A program made the position numbers and the translations under genes. DNA of 64,000 nucleotides, taken from positions 263,995,187 through 264,059,186 of the forward strand of contig JAUMIR010000001.1 of NCBI GenBank assembly GCA_030847615.1, read 5' to 3'. The stretch comes from Gambelia wislizenii. Taxonomy: Eukaryota > Chordata > Lepidosauria > Squamata > Crotaphytidae. Of the stretch, positions 1 to 11,309 are shown one piece after another. Under the pieces are notes generated by a model, which ran no database searches, had not been told where the DNA came from, and saw only the letters and a list, made by a program, of their open reading frames with translations. Every line of letters starts with the position of its first letter. The stretch's first letter is position 1.

Positions 1-424
1 AAGAAATCTAATTGAAACACTTTGAAATGGGATATATTTGTTATTATTAGGTTTATTTATTTGTTTTTTAAATGAAAAAGTATGTATGGGGCTTTCTACA
101 AAAGGCCCAGCTTGGGTACTATAGACCTTGGTGTTGGGGTACCATTTTCTGCTTTGTCTCAGGCAGCAAAATGTCTTGGGATGGTCTTGTCTTGCAGGAT
201 CAATACAGAGAAGAAACACCCTATGTCTGGAAAGTGGAACAAATTAGCAGAACAAGGCTACTAGTACTGGAGAAAGGGAAAAGGTCATTTGTCCTATTTC
301 ATCACTCTGCTGCCCAAAGATCTAATTACTTCTAGAATTACCTTAGTGACTTTCAATCAAACGCTGTCCCTCTTGGATTATCCCACACACCTTACTGAGT
401 TGCTTAAGGAGCTTTCTAAACATA
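1..424. other. unassigned intergenic DNA
   Basis: No gene is visible. The stretch around 145-185 (CAGGCAGCAAAATGTCTTGG) resembles 17,310-17,340, so part may be an old interspersed repeat. The open frames here are short and match nothing I recognise. Confidence 0.4.
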
Positions 425-474
<50 letters not shown>

Positions 475-478
475 ACAA
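425..478. repeat. (TC)n(AC)n microsatellite
   Basis: A pure TC run passes directly into a pure AC run. The same compound pattern recurs at 14,124 and 40,169, so it is a characteristic compound microsatellite of this genome. Confidence 0.95.
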
Positions 479-822
479 CTAAAAATAACACTTGTGGCTC
501 TGATTCCCTACATTTTTAAATAATCATTCATTAGGCACCAAATCTCTTACACAGGATGGATAAGCTTCAAAGATAATGTGCCTTCCTTCCTAGTTTTATT
601 TTGCATATTATGCATTTAACCAAGGTCCCTTCAAGCGGGCTTTTTCTTTGATTTTATATTTTTGTGTGGCATCTAGTAGGCTTCATGTTGTTTGCAATGT
701 AAATCTATGCATATGTACACCGAAATAAGCCACATTCCATTCAATAGGCCTTCTTCTCATAGCCCTTCTTCCCGGGTAAATGTATCTAGGATTACCATCT
801 TGCTACATAACAGTATCATCAC

Positions 823-853
823 CAGTATCATCATCATCATCATCATCATCATC
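823..853. repeat. (ATC)n microsatellite
   Basis: About ten uninterrupted ATC units. Confidence 0.95.
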
Positions 854-1964
854 TAGTGCTGGTGTGAACTAGAACCCTTTGAAGCTTATAGTATCATTAG
901 TTATGCATCTCTTTCTAAAAATGGTGGAAGAGGACGAGGCATCTAGTGCTGTGGAGAATGTAAAACAAATTGTATTTGACATCTACTGTAAGGTTGGAAA
1001 GAATATTTTAAAGTATTTTTTCTTTTTTCCCCAAGATTTTATTTCGATCAATTCATGAGACAACATAGAACCAATAATGTCTCACAAACAAATGAGCATT
1101 CAATGACGAACATAGTCAGGATGGTTACAAATAGTAGGAAAGGAAAACCTATATAGCACAGCAGGTACATATTTTGTATTTCTTCACTTTCACAGATGAG
1201 TCTAAGTAAGAGCAGTTGACGATACCATGGAAGTTGCAGAGGAAACAGTAGAGTTGTGCAGCACATCCTTCCAGACAGAAGCTGGGATCCTGGGGGTATT
1301 GGGCATTGGCTTGTAATGCTTACATATTGTATTAAGATAAATCAGTCCTCTACAAAAGTAGTAGCTGACACGTTATCATTCTATAGCTTGGTCATATAGG
1401 CCAATTTCTCAGAGAGCCTAGTGGAACAAACCCTTTCCCACCATCCCTGTATGGAAAATAATCCAGTTTTCCAGTGCTTGGATATCTCGGTCCTGGCGGC
1501 TGCTAATATTTTTCTGTATTTTAAGGTACTGTTTCCGCCAGTACAAATTGTCAAGAGCAAAAGAGCAGGACAAAAGTTGACAGATTGTTGTGTGATGGAG
1601 GAGAGATGATAAAACACCTTATTCTAAAATTTTTGTACTGATGGACATTCTACCCACATATGCAAGTAGGAGCCTATTATGTTGTAACCTCACCAGCAAT
1701 TAGGGGACATGGACTTGGTCATTCTGGAGAGCTGCAGAGGGGTAAGATACCATTTATGAATAATTTTCAGTGTCCCTTCTCTAACAGCTAAGAATATTTT
1801 TTAAAATATTTTTAAAGGGTCAAAACAAATATCTCAAAACTGTGATGAGGAGACTGACAAGAACTGGACCGGACTGGACTGACAAGAATCTTTGCATTTT
1901 TGGATTTATTTTTACACCAAATTCACATGTGACATTTTATTTTATTTTATTTGAAGGAATAATT
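854..1964. other. no recognisable feature
   Basis: AT-rich sequence without long frames, tRNA-like boxes or paired terminal repeats. I see nothing to annotate. Confidence 0.5.
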
Positions 1965-2185
1965 TGAAAGAAACAGTATTTTCTGCACAGGAAACTGCAT
2001 TGTCTGTACAAAATCATATTTCTGTGCAGAATTAATGTTTTCTGTGCAGAAAATGCTATTTCCTAGAAAATGCTGCTTTCTGTTCAAAAATAGCGTGTGT
2101 GGATTGTGCACAAAATAAGTCTTTAAAAATGCATAGCTGCAAAAATTGTGAATAATCTTCAAAAAAATGTTCAGCATTCTTACAG
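1965..2185 (-). repeat. dispersed repeat with internal TGCAGAAA units
   Basis: Read on the minus strand this has a run of imperfect units of about 22-24 bp built on TTTCTGTGCAGAAAA, preceded by TTTTTGAAGATTATT. The same order appears on the plus strand at 39,790-40,020, so the two are copies of one dispersed family. The class is unknown; no terminal repeats or tRNA-like boxes were found. Confidence 0.6.
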
Positions 2186-2289
2186 GAGGAAGAAGATTGC
2201 TAAAATTGCTAAAATTACTCATTGCTTCTTTCAAGAACAAAATTAGTGACCCCTAATCTTACGGCTGGGCATTATGGCTGGACATAATG

Positions 2290-2465
2290 ATCGCTCCACT
2301 TTAACTGCCATGGCAACATCCCATGGAATCCTGTGATTGACAGTTGAGGGGAGGGGCCTTTAGAATCCCCAGCCAGAGAATTCTCCTCTGGTGCCTTTGA
2401 CCAAACTACAAATCCCAGGATTCCATAGGAGGCAGGCATGGAAGTTGGAATCATGAAACCCTGAC
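2290..2465. mobile_element. MITE fragment, ACTGCCATGG family
   Basis: Inverted halves flank the centre: CTTTAACTGCCATGGCAAC with GGAATCCTG on the left, and CAAATCCCAGGATTCC with GGCATGGAAGTTGGAA on the right. This family recurs at 2,633, 14,286, 27,696, 37,529, 44,470 and 61,910. It is a short hairpin-like non-autonomous DNA element; the ends of this copy are eroded. Confidence 0.7.
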
Positions 2466-2632
2466 CTTGGCTTTCAGAGTGACCTGCCAGAGCAGACAAG
2501 TGGAAGGTTAACACACTATCTATACAAGGCAAGAGGTGATGAAGACTGGGCTTATAGCTAAATGTTAAATGTTGGCATTCCCCATGGGCTGCTGGTGGAT
2601 CTTCCACCGACCCAGAGAAACCCCTCTTGACA

Positions 2633-3079
2633 CCCTTTCACACACCACAATTGTAGCACTGCCAGCATGGTGTAGTGGTTTGAGTGTTTGGCTTGGATAC
2701 TGGGAAACTACGGTTCAAATCCCCAATTGGCCTTGGAAACCCACTGGGTGAGTTTGGGCAAGTCACACACTCTCAGCCTCAGAGGAAAGCAAAGGCACCC
2801 CCCCCCGAACAAATCTTGCCATGAAAAACCCATGATAGGTTTGCCTTATGGTAACCATAAATCAGAAATTGCCTGAAGGGACACCACAACAACACATTCA
2901 CTTTAACTGCCATGGCTGTGTCTGGAGGAATCCTGGGATTGGCAGTTTGGTCAGAAGCACCAGAGGAGAATTCTCTGGCTGAGGTTTCCCTCAATTGCCT
3001 ATCCCAGGATTCCATAGGATGTTGCCATGGCAGTTGAAGTGGAACCACAATGCTATAACTGTGTAGAGTGAAAGGGCCC
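2633..3079. mobile_element. MITE (ACTGCCATGG family) split by a SINE
   Basis: The left end CCCTTTCACACACCACAATT and the right end TATAACTGTGTAGAGTGAAAGGGCCC-type sequence are inverted matches. The element is interrupted at about 2,661-2,894 by a tRNA-derived SINE and resumes at CACTTTAACTGCCATGG. Without the SINE it would be about 210 bp, matching the copy at 27,696. Confidence 0.75.
2661..2894 (+). mobile_element. tRNA-derived SINE with MIR-like core
   Basis: An RNA polymerase III A-box-like TGGTGTAGTGG lies at 2,669 and a B-box GGTTCAAATCC at 2,712. A core CCACTGGGTGAGTTTGGGCA follows, which resembles the core of MIR-type SINEs. The 3' part ends in a CACAACAACA tail. The same order occurs at 15,200 and 18,238. 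The tail is shared with the 5S-derived SINEs at 10,261 and 60,493, which suggests they used the same partner LINE (inference). It sits inside a MITE and is therefore younger than that MITE. Confidence 0.85.
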
Positions 3080-4897
3080 CTGGTGCAGAAACTCTGGTTC
3101 GGGAGTGGGCAAGCTCCTGTTCAACATAGAGCAGCTGCAGCAGAAGCAGAATAAAGTCAAAAGTGGATTTTCTTATCCCACAACAATGGATCTCCTGGCC
3201 ATCTATGGTATCCCTTTGTCTGATAAGCATGGAGCAAGGTGAGACAGCCCATCCTGTTGGTGTGAAAAGAAAAGTTTCTGTTCATGCTGCAGCACAGGAT
3301 CTAGTATCACAAAGAAATCATTTGCCAGTAAGTTTTGCACAGCAAGTAATTTGCTTATGGCTCCACTCTGCCAGAAGCCAATGCATGGCTTGGATAGCTT
3401 TTAAAGAGATTGAGATACATCCATGGAAAGATAAGTCTATCAACATCTGCTGACAGTGATAATTAAATGGAAACTCCATGTACACAGTCAGTACACCTCT
3501 GAAAATATGTTTTGGGAGGCAAACCATTGGGCACTAGTAGTTTTTTACTTTGTTGCTGAGGCTATTCAAAGCATCTGGCAGGCCACTGTAAGAAAAAAGA
3601 TGTGGAATTACAGTTAGGTCAGAAATTGCAGTCATTTGGCCATATATTAATTCAGCTGGGAAGAGGAGAATTACCATTCCTGGAAGCTCCCCATCCTGTG
3701 AAAGAATGGTTTTGGATTTGATGTAAGGAAAAGCAGTATTATCAAATACTGTACTAATAACCTGGAAAAGGCCTACTGCTGTTGCAAAAAGTAACCTATA
3801 TTATTTATTTTTCTCTAAGAGAAACAATAATTTTCACGAAGGGAATTTAATTATAATAACTCATTCTAATGATCAGTATACCACCTCTGCTTTTTTGGTA
3901 TGTGACACAAGTTCTTTCATGTTTCATGACTCATTCTTTACAGTTTGATGGACTGAACTATCCTTAGGTCTTTTGATAAGCATGGTGACATGCTGTTTTT
4001 GTCTCCTTAAAAAAATAGTAGCCAATTACTGTTCAGTGGGACTGAATGAACAATGTCCTGGAGTACCTGATTATTGCTGGTATCCCCAAAAGCAGCAATG
4101 GTTATTCATCCTTTGTACAGACATATCCACAATGTGTAGATCGTTGTGGGACACCTGCTCTTGATCCTAGTCAGCCTCCAGGTTATCCTAGCTGACCTTG
4201 TGTGGTAGCCTACACCGGCATCATTAATAGATTACTGTAGCTTAGCCTTGAACACATTGAGGTTTCTCCTGGGACCATTCTAGGCCCACCTATTGGAGGA
4301 AGAAGATCATTTAACCTACAGATAAGGATTTCAAAACTAAGAAGAGACAGGACTATGGAAGTGGTGAAAAGTTCATCCTGCATTTTGTGTTGATGTACCA
4401 AATGCCAAACACTCTGCTTTCTGTGTTATTCAGACCTAGATGTTCTTCCAGATCCATTCCATATTGCTACATTGTGGTTTTCAGAGCCTGGGTGTTCTGC
4501 ACTGTGTAACTGCAGATGTTGAGCATGCCTAAACTTTCCAAAATATTTGTGATCTGAAACAAGACATTGGCCACTTGCCTTTTCATAAACATGCTTTTGG
4601 ATAACTGTAACTTATTTTCATTCCAAGTCGCATGAAGTTTCACAGATGAGTTTCTCTGATTTTTGTCAACTTCAATAACAGATTATATGCATGCTGCACA
4701 CTGTGAAACAGTGCCATGTGTGAATGCTGTGACTTTTTTTTCATCCTAAAGGAGCAGGATCTTGCATCTTTATGCAAACAGAGATTAATTGCATTGTGCA
4801 AGAGCATGGATGGAGGGCTAGGTGCTGTTACACTAATGCTGAACATATGGAGTGCATTCTCTCACTGTATACATTCTCTCAAAAGAGCCATGGATGA
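3080..4897. other. no recognisable feature
   Basis: Unique-looking AT-rich DNA. Frames are short and unrelated to known domains. A weak remnant resembling a degenerate repeat is possible near 4,020-4,050. Confidence 0.4.
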
Positions 4898-5088
4898 AGC
4901 GGCCTTATGCTGAGTCACATCATTGGTCTATCTAACCCAGTACTGTCAGCTCTGACTAGCAGCAGTGGCCTTCCACGTTTGGGGGCAGTGGTTTTTCCAG
5001 CTTTACCTGGAAATGCTGATTTGAATTAGGATCCTTCAGCATGCAAAGCATGAGCTGTGTCACTGAATCCCAGCTCCTCTGCTTAAGA
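4898..5088 (-). mobile_element. tRNA-derived SINE, second family
   Basis: The order on the plus strand is GGTCTATCTAACCCAGTACT, TTTACCTGGAAATGCTG, then a reversed tRNA-like end: B-box complement GATTTGAATTAGG near 5,018, then CATGCAAAGCATGAGCTGTG. The tRNA-like head is at the right, so the element runs on the minus strand. This arrangement is a common reptile SINE (from memory). Confidence 0.7.
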
Positions 5089-5615
5089 GGTTGTCAGACC
5101 ATTTGGTCCATCTAGCTTAGTCTTGTCTACAGCAACAGTAATTTTCCAGGGTCTCAGGCAAAGAAATCTCTTTTCCCTAATATCCTAGGACAATGGCTTT
5201 TAACCTTTTATTTACCTGGGATCTCCTTTAAATAGTTTTTGTTGTCCACGGACTAATAATAATACCTGAAAATAGTAATAATTATACCATCCATAAACCT
5301 TCCCTCAGAGGGATTGGAGGGGGAGGGAAGACTTTTCTCCTGCTTCTTCCTGCACATTTGTGTCTGGAGTGGATTGAATGGCAATGTGCAGGCCAAGCCA
5401 GCTAGCCTTTGCCTTGGCTCCTGTCACATGGCCACTCTACTGCAGGGAGGAGATGGGCTAAGCATTCTTCAAGCCTTCATGGACCCCTTGTAAGGACATT
5501 GTGGCCTCCTGGGTGGTCCCCGGACCACAGGTTAAGAACCACTGCCCTAGGATTCTCTTAAAATTTGAGGTGTTAAAACTGGAGCATTCAAAACAGTTCT
5601 CTGCCGCTAAATAGA
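5089..5615 (-). mobile_element. second copy of the same SINE, split by a hAT element
   Basis: GGTCCATCTAGCTTAGTCTT and CCAGGGTCTCAGGCA repeat the body of the neighbouring SINE. After the hAT insertion (5,191-5,544) the reversed tRNA-like end resumes with GGAGCATTCAAAACAG and TCTCTGCCGCTAAATAG. The two SINEs are therefore tandem neighbours. Confidence 0.65.
5191..5544. mobile_element. non-autonomous hAT element with 8-bp target duplication
   Basis: The left end CAATGGCTTTTAACCTTTT and the right end AGGTTAAGAACCACTG are inverted repeats that begin and end in the CA..TG typical of hAT. They are flanked by TCCTAGGA (5,183-5,190) and CCCTAGGA (5,545-5,552), an 8-bp duplication with one mismatch. 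No transposase frame is present. It interrupts a SINE. Confidence 0.88.
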
Positions 5616-5616
5616 A

Positions 5617-5783
5617 CTTGAAAAAGTTTCTTTTTTGGACTACAGTTCCCAGAGTTACCCTGCTATCATGGACAAAGCTGTGATAGAATGTTTAGCATTC
5701 AATGCAGCAACACAAAAGTCAGGATGAACTATGCTGGGAAGGGGGATTCTGAGAACTGTAGTCCAAAAGGAAACTTTCCCAAG
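5617..5783. mobile_element. short MITE, GGACTACAG family
   Basis: The ends are inverted: CTTGAAAAAGTTTC and TTTTTTGGACTACAGTTCCC on the left, and GAACTGTAGTCCAAAAGG and AAACTTTCCCAAG on the right. A diverged relative lies at 59,918. Its superfamily is not determined. Confidence 0.7.
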
Positions 5784-8700
5784 CTCTGCCACTGACCTGC
5801 AAGCCCTACCCCCTTCTGTACAATTTCCCCTCTGATCCTTACAGCAACCTTGTCAAATAGAAAAAGGATTGTTGCCCTCACATTTATTCCTTTATTTGGA
5901 ATGTTTAGATCTTCCCTAAACCATTCTCTTGGCAGTTTACTTTAGATTGCAAGGAGGACAACAAGAAACAACACATCAGCCCTTCTTCTGGCTGATGACA
6001 GAGGCCAGAATCTCCTTCCTTTCACTGACCCAGATCGCAGGCTGAGATTAGGAGATTGGGGCTTCCTTAAAGCTAGCATAGCATGGAGATTGCTGAGGCA
6101 ACAAGAATTTCAAGGACAAGGGGCATTTGGGGCCTCCATTCATATTATTAACCAGTCTAATGCACCACTTCCTCCACCACCACAGCCTCTGATGAGGAGC
6201 AAAATCTTCTAGCTCATCTGGGTCAGTCATAGCCTATTGCATTTTATTTGTGTTTCTCAATTCTCTGTGAATGCACCCACCCACCCACAAATATATGGGC
6301 ATGAGAGCGTATATGCAGGCAGCCTAGCTGAACTCAAAATAAGATTGCCAGGAGGAGCAGAGTTCTTGGTGCGCTGCTTCTGAAGAGTATGATCCTTTGA
6401 ACACTTACCTTTTCCAGTAGCGTCTAAGGTCAATCCATATACAAAGCAGCATTAATATGATTTCTGTCAAGGGAAGCTTGACTGCATTTTCAGGTTAAGG
6501 GCAGAAGGCACAATCAGTAAGTGCTGAGCAAGGAGGAGTGGTTTGTGGAAGGGGAAGGAAGAAGATCCTGGCTAAAACAGTTCAACTGAGGATGCAAATG
6601 GGGGAAGGAGAGGGCCAGTCTGCTAGGATGGATTCCTGCAGATATTCAGGGCCCTATCTATTTCCTCCCAGTGGAAACAGAGTAAACCAGGTATTATAAC
6701 AGGTATTTGGCCTTACCCTGACTCTCCCCCCCCCCACAAGTTTCAGCCCCGAATCTATCCTGGGGGTGGTGAGGATTGTCCAGGGGTAGAATGGGACAAA
6801 TGCCCTGCGTTATCAGGACTGCAGGACTCTGAGTCGGGGGCAAGACGGGATATATTGGCCATGTAGAAAGCCTTCCATGTATTAGTGACATATTTTCCCC
6901 CTTCAACTCTCTTCATATGACACACTGTAGTGGAGCACTTGGTATCAATGAATGCCGTATTCCATCTAGCTCTTGAATCTCAGTGACCAGGCCTGCTGAT
7001 ATTCTCCACAACTAATAAGAAAAGAATTTAGGGATAGGGGAGAAATCTGTGTGCTTCACATTTTAATATGAACTTAACTAACAAGCCCCCACCCCCACCA
7101 ATGTGAGAACAGAAGCAGTTACTCCTTGGCAGTAATACCTTTCCAAAATTTGCAATGCAGTTCTCAGTCGAAACTTGCATACAAAAAACTGGTGTATTAA
7201 TAAAATGTGTGTGTGTTTGTGTAAAATTGCAAACACAAGATAGACAAATTGCCCACAAAGTATACATTTGACAAAATGCATTTATTGGAGGAAATGTGTA
7301 TGAAAATGCATAATTTTTTTTAAAGAAAAAATGATTTGAGGACAGGACAAAGCAAATATATGGGTAGAAAAGTAAAAACAGAATAAAGCCAAAATGGATG
7401 CTTCATCTTTCTGTACTCAAATTCTGTCTTTAATAAGACTTGGTTTTGAGCTAAGATTGAGGTAGCAGAAGACAAGCAGAAAGGGGAGAAAGCTTGGAGG
7501 CAGAGGATAATAAGTGTATAGAAGCTATAAACAGTGAAGTAGTGTCTTGTTAGTAACAGGTACTGATGCTCCATTTCCTGACCACCAGAAACGTGACCCA
7601 GATTCTTTTTGCTTTCTGGTCGCTATCGAATATATTCTTCCAGTTTTCTGTGCATTCATGAGAGCTAAAATGGGGAGGTGTCTTTGAAATGGGCTTCAAA
7701 ACATGAAATTCAGCACTCTTCTCATGCACTGTCTAGGTGTGGAATGGCAATATTCCTGCATGCCCATGGGCACATGCATGTGTTCACAGGACACAAGAGC
7801 CATCTTTTGGGAGAGTGTAATATTTCAGACCACGTTGGGATGTGGAGAATGCCATGTTTGAACCAATCACAAACATACACCCCAAATTAGAACTTCTCCG
7901 TATAGAAATGTAGCATGTCAAGGAGAAAGTTTCCAGTATGGCTACTTTTCTACCTGAGGGCAGTTTTATTTGAAAAGAAGAGGCAATGAGATGTCTGCCT
8001 ACATCACAAAAGTGGTGTAGTCTTAGAAAGTTTGCACATCATGATTTGCCTTCATGTATAGATCAAATGACCCAAAAGTACTCAGATATGGCTAGCTTTG
8101 GAGAAAACAATGTGGCAGTTTAATATACGAGGATAGAGAAAGGAAATAAGGAGCAAGCATTGAAGCATCTGTTTTGGTCATTGTAAAATCTTCAGGTAAT
8201 TGGTTGTACTTGTTTTGTTCTTCTCTGTCAGCCATAGAGATAATCTCATGGGTTGATGGACAGAAGCAATAAAATACCGAGGATGAAAAAAAGAAATGGG
8301 ATATTATGACAATGATGCGAATTGATAGTCTTGCCTATATTTATATATAGTGGCCTTGTTCTTATCAGGCTTATATCTCTCTCCAAATGGAAATCACAGG
8401 ATCCTCCCTGTCTCAGGGTTGGTCTATGAATGTTGTTACTAGGCAAAAGGCTCCTTTCATTCCCCATATAAAAATACAGCAATCTCTGCTGCATCAAAGA
8501 AAAGATACTGCCTCCCCACACAAGTTCTATTTGCAAGGGAGATGATATGAAGAATTGAAAGCTGCAGCTAGAGCCTACATACTTTGATCTGAAGCGTGAG
8601 TGAGAAGACCTGCTCTCCTGGCATACACAGCACCAACACAAAAGCACTGCAATCTCACAGAAGCTCAGAAATTGCCCTCATATAAATCAGTTTAATGGTG

Positions 8701-10258
8701 TGTGTTTTTTAAAAATATGCACTCTCAGATTTAGACCACAGAGCTTGCAGGAACCATGTTGTCCTCTTGTTCCTTGCTTTCCTTACTCCTCCCTGACCAA
8801 GTTGAGAACTCCTGGCTTTTAAACACTTGTACACAGTCAAAGGCTGAACGAGAGCAAGCCAATTTGTAACAGGATAGTACACTGGTGGTGCAGCACAGGC
8901 TGATTTCCTGATAGCAGTGTTGCACATTATTCCCTTGGTCAAGAAAGGTGGTATATGAGGAGCAGGAGAAAGAATAAAGGGTTACATAAGAGACAGAGAT
9001 CAAAAAGGACGGTGAAGTCCTAAAAACACCAGAATGTTCCAAGTGAGAGACAAACAGCAGTAGGTGAGAGGCTGGTTTTCAAAACTGTGAGATTTCTCTG
9101 AGTCATACACTTGAAAACTGAGAAATTACTGTAATTCAGGACTGTAGCCACAAGACAGCTTGTACAGCCTAGTATTCTAACGGGAATTCAAACTTATCAT
9201 CCTGACCTTTTTTTTAAAAAAAAAAATCACTTAACAGAGATATAAGGGAAAACGTATAGACAGTATTCTTCCTAAGTGCTTAATAACCAATAATCATATC
9301 TGCTCCTAGTTATATTTTCTTCACTGAATCCAAAGGTACTCATTTTAAAATCAAATGTAAAGCTTATATTTACATTTTCAAAGCTATATAGTAAATACAG
9401 TATAGGCCAATTGTATCAAAGCCTCCCATAACATATCAGAGGCAAGACATACTCAAGCAGATACACTGAATGATTGATTTCTTGTACCAGACTGGTTAAC
9501 CAAAGAAAGAAAGAAAGAAGGAAGGAACAATTTCTCAAGTTCACACATTTTCTGAACTTCCCATGGTTAGCATTCTGATAGCAGAAAGGGACCACAAATG
9601 ATGTGCCCAAAAACACTTTCCAAGGTAGTACTTTAATGAAATTATAGAGTTCAGTCTGTTTTTTTACTCCATGATAGTTTTATTTTCACACCTCTGTTAT
9701 ATCTCATTTCAGTATTAATCTGTGTGTGTTTTTAAAAATGAACTTTAAAAAGCCTATATTTAAATACTATTTAAATAACATGATCTACAGGATTACTATT
9801 ACTGTATTTAAATACTATTACAGTATTACAGTATTTAAATACTATTTAAATACATAGTTCTGGAAATATGTTCTCATAAAGTATACATTCTTTCAAAGTA
9901 TACATTTCTAAATACATTTTATAGAAAATAAACAACTTTGTGAGTATGCCTTTATGTGCAATTTTGGGCTGTACAAAAATGAACTGAATTGCAGAATTCA
10001 GAGAAATGAAAACTGATGGCAATCTATATTCTGATCCTCACATTAGTTCAGGTGGTGCAGTTCTGCTTGGTTTCATTCGAAACACAGACCCAACATAATC
10101 TTTGATCATCCATATCAAAATCTGAACTCTACCCTTCAACTGCTTGATTTTCAATGGGCTGTATATTAACTCTTTATCTGCCTATTGAAAATCAACTTGA
10201 AAGGCAGACCTCAGATTTTGATATGGATGCTTAAGGAACTGTATATTAACTCTTTACT
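5784..10258. other. mostly unique-looking DNA
   Basis: No gene, paired terminal repeats or tRNA-like boxes were found. A 133-residue minus-strand frame at 8,246-8,647 has no recognisable domain. AT-rich repeated ATTTAAATACTATT units lie at 9,755-9,860, and a degenerate AAAATGCAT-rich patch lies at 7,170-7,320. CCACCCACCCAC is at about 6,276. Confidence 0.4.
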
Positions 10259-10260
10259 AG

Positions 10261-10510
10261 GCCTAAATACCCTAAAGGTACCAGATCCCATCTGAACTTG
10301 AAAACTAAGCAAGGTCAGCTTGGTTAGTACTTGGATGGGAGACCACCAATGAATACCAGGCACTATAGGCTATATTTCAGAGGAACGAACTGGCAAAACT
10401 ACCTCTGAGTATTCCTTGCCTAAGAAAGCCCCGTTAAATTCAGGAGTCACCATAAGTTGACAAGTGACTTCAACACATGTGCACGCATACACATGCACAC
10501 ACACACACAC
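10261..10510 (+). mobile_element. 5S rRNA-derived SINE
   Basis: The head is a diverged 5S rRNA: CAGATCCCATCTGAACTTG, AACTAAGCAAGGTCAGC, TTAGTACTTGGATGGGAGAC. It includes the 5S internal promoter elements, with a C-box-like GGATGGGAGACC at 10,333. The unrelated body (CTATATTTCAGAGGAACGAA, CCTTGCCTAAGAAAG) and the tail CATAAGTTGACAAGTGACTT are shared with 60,493-60,745. It ends in a CA-rich stretch. The 5S part alone is only about 110 bp and is followed by non-5S sequence, so it is a retroposon, not a 5S gene. Confidence 0.88.
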
Positions 10511-10560
10511 AAACTCTGGCCACCTTGCTTCTGGTACATAATCACTAGAAGTCATCCAGT

Positions 10561-10650
10561 CAGTATTTATTTATTGAACCATTTCTATACTGCCCTTCAT
10601 TCTGGATGGATTTCAGGATGATGTACAATACAAAACTTCACAGAATAAAA
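10561..10650 (-). mobile_element. LINE (L2-like) 3' tail fragment
   Basis: TATTTATTTATTGAACC, ATTTCTATACTGCCC and GATGTACAATAC form the complement of the usual L2-type 3' untranslated end. Only the tail is left. Confidence 0.5.
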
Positions 10651-10720
10651 CACATTGGATGAAGCTGAGCCAGTCTCTCTCTCACTCGCTCTCTCTCCCC
10701 CTCCCCCTCCCTCCCTCTCA

Positions 10721-11309
10721 GGACATTTTCAGATGGGGCCAAATACCCTGTTCCTGCCCCGCACCTCCATTCCCATTCCTGCCATGGAATAGAAGAAAAA
10801 TATTTGCATACTTACCTTCATTCCGTGGCAGGAATGTCCTCCCCCTCCCCTCGCTGACCAGTCATAAATGCAGCCGTCGTAAGGCTGCATTTACGACCGG
10901 CAAATGAAATTGCACCCGTGGTGCGCAGCAAATAAAAAAAATTTAAACCCCCCAACTGTCTAAAGTAAAAACAAATCACCAAAACAGAGGGAAAAAAATT
11001 ACAAGTAACCCGGGGAGAGGGTGAAGGGTGCCACTTACTTGGATGTCCCAATCGTGCCCGGAAGTGCTCAGAACGGACCTCCTCCCCCGTGGGTGTCATC
11101 TCAGAACAGGAACGGGCTTCTGTGCACACACCCCTAATTCCATGACAGACACAGAAGGGGTGTCCTATTCACGATGTTTCATTGTGAATAGAATATTCCA
11201 GGACCAGCACGGGGCAGAATGGAAAGGGTTGGTGTTGTCCAAAAGGGAGACCCTTTCTCAACCCAGTTCTGTGCCTACCACGGAATATTGGCCTCATCTG
11301 AAAATCTCC
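10721..11309 (-). mobile_element. family-B non-autonomous DNA element, 589 bp
   Basis: Terminal repeats are GGACATTTTCAGATG and CATCTGAAAATCTCC. On the minus strand the interior carries GACATCCAAGTAAGT (donor-like motif at 11,033-11,038) and GAATGAAGGTAAGTATG (at 10,810-10,815), the same order as the plus-strand copies at 15,697, 23,062, 45,329, 57,625 and 62,177. An internal hairpin is built from AAATGCAGCC and GGCTGCATTT. The flanks are C/T-rich, so the target duplication cannot be read. No transposase frame is present. Confidence 0.75.

Noticed and set aside
2661..2735. A functional tRNA gene
   Set aside because: A and B boxes are present, but no cloverleaf with proper acceptor stem forms and a SINE body follows.
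10261..10372. A functional 5S rRNA gene
   Set aside because: The 5S similarity is diverged, is followed by non-5S SINE sequence and a LINE-type tail, and recurs at 60,493 with the same structure.
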